A DNA stretch of 24,222 nucleotides from Rodentolepis nana (lineage: Eukaryota > Platyhelminthes > Cestoda > Cyclophyllidea > Hymenolepididae), in contig UZAE01013286.1 of assembly GCA_900617975.1 (NCBI GenBank), positions 1 to 24,222 of the forward strand, in the 5' to 3' direction. The notes under the pieces were generated by a model. The model was not told the origin of the DNA. It did no database searches and saw nothing but the letters and a program-made list of their open reading frames with translations. Position numbers and translations under genes: made by a program. Positions 9,901-18,010 of the stretch are shown piece after piece (position 1 is the stretch's first letter; each line of letters begins with the position of its first letter).

Positions 9901-10238
9901 CGCAGTTTGTTATATTATCCCACAGAACTTAGAACCTTGCTATTGATGTGTCTTATTGATAAGCCGTATGAGCATAGATGATTCGTTTATTCCTTATTTG
10001 CACCAATTAATAGGGCCGCTAATATGTTAACGCTTATGCTTTTTTCTAGGTTCATGAACAGGAGGAAAGAGTTGAACGAATAGACGCCAATGTGGAGCAG
10101 TCCTTGGTATCAATAGATTCCGGACATGCTGAACTGGTGAAATATCTTCGGTCAGTTTCCTCAAATCGTTGGTTAATGTTTAAAGTATTCGGAATACTAC
10201 TCGCCTTCTTTATATTCTTTGTTATCTTTTTCGTTTGA
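3920..10238 (+). CDS. STX5: Syntaxin-5: Qa-SNARE of ER-Golgi transport, three exons
   Basis: Acts on ER-Golgi and intra-Golgi membranes as the Qa-SNARE driving vesicle fusion. Exons 3920-4570, 9456-9656 and 10050-10238 give 346 residues; the introns are 4885 and 393 nt, both phase 0. An in-frame TAG two codons upstream fixes the start. The N terminus carries DRTGDF (6-11), matching the DRTxxF peptide by which STX5/Sed5 binds the SM protein Sly1/SCFD1. The Habc region spans about 57-165, including LARQRTLFDD and LMSLQSRLAGM. The SNARE motif lies at about 248-310, with IVELGEIFQQLATM and the zero-layer glutamine at 279/280. The tail anchor is a hydrophobic C-terminal segment (about 325-346) after SSNRWLMFKV, with virtually no lumenal residues. 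Length and layout resemble the short isoform of animal STX5; the linker between Habc and SNARE diverges. Identification is very secure. Confidence 0.95.
6170..6197 (+). repeat. 27-G homopolymer ending in an ambiguous base
   Basis: An uninterrupted G run at 6170-6196 is followed by the only N of the window at 6197. The N suggests that the true run length was not resolved, so the local length should be treated as approximate. Confidence 0.9.
6310..6626 (-). mobile_element. SINE-like element, copy A (intact ends, 15-nt target-site duplication)
   Basis: This is a 317-nt non-coding element whose sense strand is the minus strand. Its 5' head starts GGGGCGTGCGATAGACTT and its A/T-rich 3' end is CATTTGATATAAATAAATA. 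A perfect 15-nt direct repeat, CTATTGGCCATCAAT, flanks it at 6295-6309 and 6627-6641. It is similar along its whole length to the copies at 8379, 9014, 21983 and 23869. Long duplications, an A/T-rich 3' end and no coding capacity fit a short retroposon mobilised by a LINE. It lies in STX5 intron 1, antisense to the gene. The minus-strand open frame inside it is not conserved intact in the other copies. Confidence 0.85.
7974..7989. repeat. short (AT)n microsatellite
   Basis: Eight AT dinucleotides in a row within STX5 intron 1. It is too short to be notable by itself but could be polymorphic. Confidence 0.8.
8379..8630 (-). mobile_element. SINE-like element, copy B (internally deleted)
   Basis: This is the same family as copy A, about 252 nt, sense on the minus strand. 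It keeps the tail end (TTTATATAAA next to ATGGCGGGC on the plus strand) and the head (GTAGAGGTAAGTCTATCGGGCACCCC). It lacks roughly 60 nt present in the other copies, between two TTCACAGA words that have collapsed into one. The flanks GTGAGCATTTA (8368-8378) and GTGATCATTTA (8636-8646) match at 10 of 11 positions and are a plausible decayed target duplication, though five extra bases lie before the second one. Confidence 0.75.
9014..9332 (-). mobile_element. SINE-like element, copy C (14-nt target-site duplication)
   Basis: A 319-nt full-length copy, sense on the minus strand. A perfect 14-nt direct repeat, ACAATTCAATATTT, flanks it at 9000-9013 and 9333-9346. It contains both TTCACAGA words and the CGTATACTCATACG hairpin of the head. 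It ends about 120 nt before the STX5 exon 2 acceptor, so it may lie close to the branch point region without overlapping the acceptor. Confidence 0.85.
9657..10049 (+). other. STX5 intron 2 (393 nt)
   Basis: Donor ATG|GTATGT at 9657; acceptor after a T-rich tract, TTTTTTCTAG, at 10049. It interrupts the SNARE motif in phase 0 between QLATM and VHEQEE. No other feature is seen in it. Confidence 0.9.
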
Positions 10239-11124
10239 TTGCCCTACCACACCCCTCCCCCCCCCTTCCCCTTTCCCTCTGGTAGATAAACTGACACCCC
10301 TTGCCTCGTGTCTGACTGTATGTTTATTGATTTGAAGGAATACGTGTCTTTCGGCATTCATTCCTCTTGATTTCTCGAAAAAGATTAAATCTACTGTATT
10401 AATTATTTTTCTTGTGTGAGTTGAGGATTAGTTTGATATTTCTTGCAAGCGATTGCTGTCGGGTCATCGTTCTTGCCGATCTAGAGGAGGTGCAGTGGTA
10501 TTGCAAGGACCAGAATTGCACTGCTGAAAATTTGGGCAACGACGGAATTGCCAGAATTTAATAAAAATTGCATTTGACATAGGTAACCATATGCAGATTG
10601 CATAATATTAATAATTACAATGGAGTTAAAGTGTCGAACAAAAAACAATACTTTGAGACCGCAATACGTAAGGAGGTTCCAGTAACGAAGTCTTTAATTT
10701 AACGAAATGATATAAAATGCTATATTTAGCAGAATTTATGCAACAAAAAGAAATTAGATGATTAATTAAAAATGGCTAACTGCATATTTAAAATTTTACA
10801 ATTCTTTAAGAAAAGCAGGTATTAGTGCAACTATTTCATGAATATATTCCTGGGCACAAACCCTTAAATCTAACTTCCAAATTAATTGATCTTTCAAACA
10901 AAATATGCACTTAATCGAAGTATATTTAATTCGTAGGGTCATCAAAAAAAAGTACAAACTCTTTAAATTCCATTTAATATAAGCATCTAATTGTAAATAA
11001 TATAAAATATGAAATTTTATTTTTACCTCATGTCATAATTATTTTCGTTTTACTTTACCGCAGTAGATGCGGCAAATTTGAGGTTGCATAGTTCAGTATT
11101 CACGTTCGGACCTTGAGGATCAGC
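10239..11124 (+). other. STX5 3' region and spacer to BRIX1
   Basis: The 886 nt between the STX5 stop and the BRIX1 start. The first part is the STX5 3' UTR: it has a pyrimidine tract at about 10250-10280 with a 9-C run (10257-10265), and the first AATAAA downstream of the stop lies at 10560-10565. The rest is AT-rich and non-coding. Just before BRIX1 a T-rich tract ends in CAG at 11063; it could be the acceptor of a 5' UTR intron or of spliced-leader addition. Confidence 0.55.
10560..10565 (+). terminator. candidate STX5 polyadenylation signal
   Basis: This is the first canonical AATAAA after the STX5 stop codon, 322 nt downstream. The position suits a 3' UTR of about 340 nt. It rests on the hexamer and position only. 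Confidence 0.35.
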
Positions 11125-12228
11125 ATGGCAAAGCGTCAAGGTTTGTAAAATATGTCCTATTACTAATTCTTTAGCATCTGAAAATCTCTCCAAAGCAGAA
11201 AAATTGCAGCAAACTAAAAGACGTAAGTTGATACACTATTCGCTATTAGTTTTTATAGCTAAAATATTACCGGCCATCAGAAAATCGGATATCAAGCCGA
11301 CTAAAAAGAAGCAATGGACTAATCGTGAAAGAACTTTAGTTTTGTGCTCTCGTGGTGTTTCGTTTTTGGGTCGTCACATTATGAAGGATCTTATTACCAT
11401 GATGCCTCATTCAAAGTCTGAAACTAAGATGGATGCTAAGCATGACCTACCCTTAATCAACGAGGTTGCTGACATTCGTAATGCATCTAAAGTGGTTTTC
11501 TTCGAGGGTCGCAAAAAGCATGATCTTTATCTTTGGCTCAGTTGTGTCCCAGCTGGTCCTTCAGCAAAGTTCTTGGTTGAAAACATTAGCACCACATCTG
11601 AATTGAAGATGACTGGAAACGCTCTTCGTTACAGTCGCCCTATTCTCTCCTTTGATAAGAACTTTGACGATGTTGAATCGCCGCATCTCCAACTCTTAAA
11701 GGAAATAATGATTTCGACATTTGGAACCCCCAATTTCCACCCAAAAATGCAACCTTACACAGATAAGGTCATTTCTTTTAATTACTTCAATGGTCGTATC
11801 TGGTTTCGTGTTTATCAAATCGTTGAGGAAAGCGGTGCCCTTTCAGAAATTGGTTCGTATTTCATCAAATATCTGTTTTAACTTTTCACGTTTTTACTGT
11901 TTTAATTCTCTGCTTCTTGTTTAGGTCCTCGTTTTTCTCTTCTCCCGATGAAAATCTTTTTGGGGAGTTTTAATGGAGCAGTCATCTGGGAGAATCCCAA
12001 CTACGTTTCTCCTAACAAGGTAATGCTTTTCACTCATTTCTCCAATAATTGTAATTGAACTTTCTTTCGTGACTTCTTCCTGTTGTTTTGTAGATTCGAC
12101 AAGCTCTGGGAATGAAGAAGGACGTCAAGTATATGGACAGAGTTGAGGCTAAGAAGGGTAAAAAGAAGAGGAAGACAAAGCAAACAGTTTTGCATGAGGT
12201 TGATCCTATTGATGATATTTTTGACTAG
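11125..12228 (+). CDS. BRIX1: BRX1 homolog: Brix-domain 60S ribosome assembly factor, five exons
   Basis: A nucleolar protein needed for pre-60S maturation; the Brix/IMP4 fold binds pre-rRNA, in yeast together with Ebp2 (knowledge of the family). Exons 11125-11140, 11175-11222, 11259-11852, 11925-12019 and 12094-12228 give 295 residues; the introns are 34, 36, 72 and 74 nt, all GT-AG. Family signatures include WTNRERTLVL, CSRGVSF, GRHIMKDL, MMPHSKSETKMD, GPSAKFLVENI, ELKMTGN, the RPILSFD box, LLKEI, RIWFRVYQIVEE and EIGPRFSLLPMKIFLGSF. The tail is Lys-rich (KKGKKKRKTK) and ends acidic (DPIDDIFD), shorter than in human. An in-frame TAG at 11089-11091 supports the chosen start. The 36-nt intron 2 is a multiple of three without a stop, so a retained form is also open. 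Identification is very secure. Confidence 0.94.
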
Positions 12229-13032
12229 GCGCTTTTATATGAACGTTGTATTTGTAAATACATTTGATTTATGCATATATAGTGTGCCTTGTACTTATTT
12301 CCCCTGCTAATTTATACCAAGTATTTTTAATGCCCTTTCATGGAGGAACATTTGATTCTGCGCAGTGTCAATAAGATATGAGCGTCGTGAGTCTTCCATA
12401 ATCAATTATTCTTTTTTAATGGATAATAGCATGCCCATTATACTCTTTGCTTGTTGGCGAGTAAGTTCAATTACACCCTGGTTTATTTGTTTCTTCGACA
12501 ATTCATGGTAGAACAAGCGAGACTGTCAACGATATTTTTATCTTGCCTAAAGCAAAGTCATTCCCAGACATGCAAGCTATTGGTTATTATGAAGGTGCGG
12601 TGATGTTGGGGCGACTGGATAGTCTGCTCGTGGTCGAGTTCATTGGTCCGAGAAGCTTATTTGACTTCAAATCAAAGTGGAAGTGTTTTTTTCTTATGAT
12701 ATAATATATATTTTCTGGGATTTTTATAACTATGGAGGATTCGGTGGTTGGTTCATATTAACAGTAGTGAAGACGTGAAAGTTCCATGGGTGTTGAGGGT
12801 CATGGAGGTAGTGTGTATAGGGTTGCAAGGGAGATGTTGAATGTTCAAAATGGCTTCTGAAGGGCCAAAAGGCTTTGCAACGCGTAAGCAAGACCACTAA
12901 GTATTAAACCCTCACATTTTCCTTCACAAGACCATGTTTAGGATAAAAGAATCAAGGCAACACAAAAGTCATTGGTCTGACCTGGCTGCAACAACCAACA
13001 TTGTTGAGTAATGTCCTTGAGGGTCTTAAACT

Positions 13033-13290
13033 ATGACTGAAGAGAATTTGAAAGAACGAAAAGCAAAGCTCGATAATGACAACTAAATCGAAATTTTTGG
13101 TTTAAAGAAGGCAATTTTGTGTATCGTCGACACGATATCTCTTCAGGCATGACGATTAATTTAGACTTGTAGTGCCATATATCCAGTTACTTCATGTTTT
13201 ATGGAAAACAAGTATTATAGAAGCGCTGTGTCAGAAAGGTTTCCTCGATATCAAGATCAGGTTCAATATGAGTTCCTTCAATGATCATCG
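13033..13290 (+). pseudogene. possible decayed Ty3/Gypsy integrase C-terminal fragment
   Basis: A reading frame from 13033 gives ENLKERKAKLDNDN and then stops. The next frame, from 13086, continues NRNFWFKEGNFVYRRH up to a TAG at 13155. In order and spacing these resemble the end of a retrotransposon integrase, where a basic helix with YD is followed by FKxGDxVY. A third frame continues as AIYPVTSCF. At least two frame changes and several stops rule out a working gene. The match is by eye against the family pattern and may be chance. Confidence 0.3.
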
Positions 13291-13302
13291 AAAATCATCG
13301 GT

Positions 13303-13520
13303 AAGCATTTTCCTGAGGCGAACGGAGAAGTAAAATCTTGAACGAACGAATCCCTTGCCACTTTCTACGGGATATTTGACCCAGACTAAAGGTATATTTC
13401 CACAAATAGGCATATATATTCTTTGTGGACACAATCAAAGAAATCAGTTCCCAGCATTCTTTTTGGAGCTGTTCGCGAATAAATGAATACCTTCAAGGAA
13501 ACATTCTATTTTCCGAATTT
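13303..13520 (+). pseudogene. possible decayed integrase core fragment
   Basis: One frame from 13303 reads HFPEANGEVKS, a stop, TNESL, and further on VPSILFGAVRE. The first part resembles the HPQxNGxVERxNRTL block that holds the catalytic Glu of retroviral-type integrases, and the second resembles the downstream LxxxLFAYRE block. In an intact element this core would precede the C-terminal domain, but here it follows the fragment at 13033, so either the copy is rearranged or one match is accidental. About three stops in the frame are no fewer than chance would give. Confidence 0.25.
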
Positions 13521-14882
13521 AAAAACTTACTTCAAATCCTAATTAGTTCGAAATAACACTGTGAGCATACTTGTAGCCGCTGATTTTGTGACCTCACTAA
13601 ACCTCATGCTAAAGATATGAAAGAGACTAGATACATTATTGAGCGTCCTAGAGAATTTAAATTAATGTAAAAGAGCAAATGCCTTATAAAACGCTGCAAA
13701 GCTGTAAAAATGAACTTAGAGGTATAAAAAGCACAAAAGATATAAGGGAAAGACCTTTTTAGATCTTATCGCAATTCTGCACCTCCAGCGAGCATGCAGC
13801 GAATTTCTACGCTAGTAAAGCTTTCCGAGTATTTAGTTACTTGTGTATCGATGTGAGTGATCAAGTTTTGGGACTGACTAAAATTCTGCATCGTCGGCTT
13901 GTTTTGTGCTTATTAATTGTTGGTTTAATGTATCCTATGGATGAAAATGGGGGAGGGTTGTTGAAATTTCTAAATGATTTAGCTGGCAGAAGGAAAATTC
14001 CTAGACAAACCCCTTATACAAATTCTAGACGTGATGGCTTTACTGCGAATTTTTCATAGACCTTCATCGATAAAATTAGGGACGTTTTCGAATTTGCAAA
14101 CACCAACGAAGAAGAAACATAATTGGAGACTTTAAGACGTGGCCAACACATAGCTTTAATCAATAAGGTAAACTGAGCATCCATTTTGGTTTGAAAGCTG
14201 CCTAGAAAGTCTCCAAATATAGTTATTAAATCGTCAAAATGGGAAATGGATAAGACTATAAGTTTAATCTTCGTAGCTTTTCTTGCATAAGATGTATTCA
14301 TTCTCATATATAGGGGATGTTGAAAATACATTTAGAAAAGGGAATATGCGTTTCTTTTTTATAACAAGTATATAAAATGATAATTTGTAATCATCTTCTA
14401 AGGACATTTCAATCAAAGTATAATGACTCTAGACAAATTCTGTGTAATCGCCTAAATTAAGAACATATCCGGTGTTTATAAAAGTCATGAAAACAGAAAT
14501 TCCTAACACTTATTCACATACTTTTGTAGTAAATACAAGATGACATTTTTCTTTCAATTAAATATTTAGTGCAAGAAAAAGATTTTCGAACTTTTAAATA
14601 GCGAAATAAAATATTAATTATAGTGAATTACCAAAATTATGAACTAGAATAGAATATCAAAAAATATTGTCATACATGATATTTACCCCATTTAAGCCAA
14701 AGATTTCGATACAAAATATTTAATAGTTAGTGGTTCCTATTTTATTTGGTAATGTAAAAATAGTGAAATATTTAGGTTGAGTGTTTTAGCTACACAGAAA
14801 ACGCCGCTCTTTTTGCTTTCTTGAGAAATTTGTTCATTTTATTTTGATAAATAAGTCCTCAAAGCAATAGCTGTCTTCTGAT

Positions 14883-17800
14883 ATGGATGACACAAATGAT
14901 GCTTGTAAACAGACTTCTTCAACTTCAAACCGTCTTATTGTAACTAAAGTTCCCATTGAAGTTTATAGTAATGCTGAAGCAAAAGTAAGTATTTATTTAT
15001 TTTGCATTCGTGTCCTTTTAGAGTATATTCGAGCAGGTTTTCCGCACATATGATGAGACTTCTTCTTTTATATATCTTCCAAGTTTTCGCCGTGTCCTGG
15101 TGACGATGTCCTCCCCAGAATCCGCCGTCATTGCTCGTCTTGAAACTCAAGGTTGGCATCTTCCAGAAGCCATTGTTAGGCATTCAGTCGAATCTACGGA
15201 AGAGGCCGGTATCCGCTGCTTTTTTTACGATGATAAAGAAACACGGCAAAGACGTCAACGAAGACATAGTCACCGTTCTCAAAATACAACCTCTTTTGAA
15301 GATGACCACTTGACCGACGAAGAGGGAGATTACAATGATCTACGGACAGTGTCAGATGGGGATGATGATATGATGGATGACATTGACAGTATTGAACATC
15401 TTGCTCTTCCAAAACCGGAGAAACAATTCCTTCTTAGCCCACCTGCTTCTCCGCCTGTTGGTTGGGAACCAAGACCAGAAGCCGAACCACTCATTAATTA
15501 TGATCTTTTACATGCAATAGCTTCACTTGAGCCTGGTTAGTTATGCCTTTATATATTTTTATTTTTTTTATTTTATCCTATCCCTAAATACCCGATTAAA
15601 ATTATTCGCACTTGCCATGGCCTCTGAGTTTTGCAGTTTTCTAATTCTAATTTAGCGAACAGGTGCTATCGGCGTTAAAGGGGGAGTCAATTCTGTTGAA
15701 TCGTTCATTCTTGTAATGCTAATTTCATTATTAAAGACTTCATCCATTTGTAGTATTTGCTCTCTTACTAGAAACTCCTATTCTAGCATCCTTCTTATTG
15801 ATTAGAATGAGCCAGTGAGATCTTCCTGTAGTGCCATTAAATGCACACACCCATGGACATGGATGCTGTGACCTCTAATGAGACGTGCACACTTGCAAAT
15901 TTATTTGCATTTTATTTTCCTATTAGCTTTGTTGCTTAATTTTTCTAAAAAAAACGTTTTAGTTGGGTCTGTCTGCTCTCTCATTTGCCCAAATGGTTTA
16001 ACGTTTTTATTTGAATTACTTGTACCTTAGAAGAGTGAAAATGAGCAAAATTTAGCTACGAGACGCATCTTAGTAGAAAATCAATCGCTTTTATTAAGTG
16101 ATGCAAAAGGTGAATCAAATGTCTTAATTCATCTCTTTCCTAGGTTCATGGGGGTTGTTCATTTTTTTTCCCTCTATCGAACCCATGATAATTGACTCAC
16201 ATGTCTATATCATTTGTTAAATGATAATTTTTTTACTTTTTTTTTATTAAAATAAATCAACTCCTCCTAGTATACCTCAGTGCGTCCTCTTTATCACAAC
16301 AACTCAGTTTTTACTCTTTTTAGTGGCACACATTTTCTTGTTTTCTTTTCGATTTGCCCTCCCCCTCCCCTCCCTCCCACTTCACGCTCTTTCCCTAGTT
16401 TCCTCCAAGTTGCCAAAGGCATCCGTTACCGAATCTTTTACCTGCTAATCCGTAGGAAGATCATTTGGACTGTGAGGCAATGTCTAGTTGAATTCAGGTG
16501 GGATTCCTAGGGTGGGTTTGCTGAAGAAAACTTAGTTCTACTTTATACGATTCATATTGGTGGTTAGTTGGCTGGAACCTACTGATCGATGGATTGAATG
16601 AGTTCTGGTATTCTTTGTCTGTGGAAGATTTTTCTGATTTTTATTGAAATTCTTTATGTGTGTTTAAGTCTTTGTTTAATGGTTTAAACCGCGAACGTCG
16701 ACTTCCTGCAGGCAGACTCATTCTTCATTTTCTTTGAATTTAACATGCATGTACTGTTGTGGAGCATTTTAATCTAATTAGGCAATGTTTTGTAATCTGA
16801 AATGCTTTCCCTTAATCTTGTGATCCTGGTTTACTAGCAGTGTTGGCCTTAGTGTGGTTGGGAGGGAAGGGGGGGGTTATTGGAGAAAGGTTTTTTTATC
16901 GTTCATTGGAGCAAAAGTGTCTGAATGAAAATGGCAGGGGGGGGGGGCAGAGGGAAACCCGAGTAATTCAGGAATCCAAAACCGTACTGCCTTATGTAGA
17001 TATTTAATAGTATCCGCAGGATCTGGGAAGTTGGTCGGTTACTCATAATTAGAGTGTCCCATTACTATTAAGTAAGTAAATAATACGGCACTTCTCATTG
17101 AAGCTTTAGGCAGATCCGATCCGCCATGACACAGCCTCCATATTTGTGCCCCATTAATAGAGTGGTTAACATGAACGTGAGAATTTGTTTTTTTTCCTAC
17201 AAGCAACATGCCCATTCGACACTAAGGGAATGAAAGGAGTAGAAAAGGAACAATCCGATTGGTTGGGGATTGTGACAATGATGATTGGAATTCCATGCTC
17301 TTTTTCTGAAGTGTGTTAAAAGAAATCTTCCATCGATATTTATTTATATTTTGTTATTTGTAGTTGTTTGTGTATTTATAAAGTTAGTATATCTAATATA
17401 TATTCGGAAAAGCAGATACTTAGTTTTATAGATTCCAGTTTAAATAGTTTAAAACGATTTGGTTGGTGCTAGTGTTTTTTAAAAGGAGGTACTCACCTTG
17501 GTGAGATTTTGAGATGGAGATGACTACTACCGGATGGTCACAAGCTGATTGAGCTATAAATGAGCAGTAAATTGTTTAGAGGGGGGGGGGGTTGTTGAAA
17601 CGCCTAATTGTAAAAAATCTTGATTGTTTTGTCCTTTCTACAAACCAAAACCTGCGTTAGCATTACCGGTTTTCACTCAATTGATTTTTTGATTTGTTTT
17701 TTCCAAAATTTATGCCTATCGTCGTTAGAACATACTCCTGACTCCCGTACTAATCTTACTTCCATTAATCTCTTGTCCCATTGTGAAGATTGTTTGAAGT

Positions 17801-17974
17801 TTGAAGTGCACCAACTATGGTGTGATTCCCCCCTTTGGCTAATGTTTGCAATCATTCTCTCTCATTACAACCCACAAAGACCTTTGTTGGGTTTTTTTCT
17901 ACTATCGTTTTCATCAAGTTCATTTAATCGAGGTATCGCATTGAAGGTACACATTAAACATTGAGTACTGAGAA

Positions 17975-18010
<36 letters not shown>

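Larger units (their letters stand above)
12229..14882. other. intergenic region between BRIX1 and RCAN
   Basis: The 2.65-kb spacer has no intact gene that I recognise. No canonical AATAAA follows BRIX1 closely. The stretch 13033-13520 contains peptides resembling parts of a Ty3/Gypsy integrase, and 13841-14200 is one reading frame with scattered stops that looks like decayed coding sequence of unknown kind. The last 550 nt (about 14340-14882) are strongly AT-rich and must include the RCAN promoter and 5' UTR. Confidence 0.6.

Noticed and set aside
14014..14331. Minus-strand 105-residue open frame between BRIX1 and RCAN
   Set aside because: No domain or compositional sign of coding; it overlaps the decayed plus-strand frame, which looks more protein-like.
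15194..15412. Minus-strand 72-residue open frame
   Set aside because: It is antisense to RCAN exon 2, whose plus-strand protein carries clear family motifs.
17620..17964. Plus-strand 114-residue open frame in RCAN intron 2
   Set aside because: Low-complexity Phe/Leu/Ser composition from T-rich DNA, no domain, no splice context.
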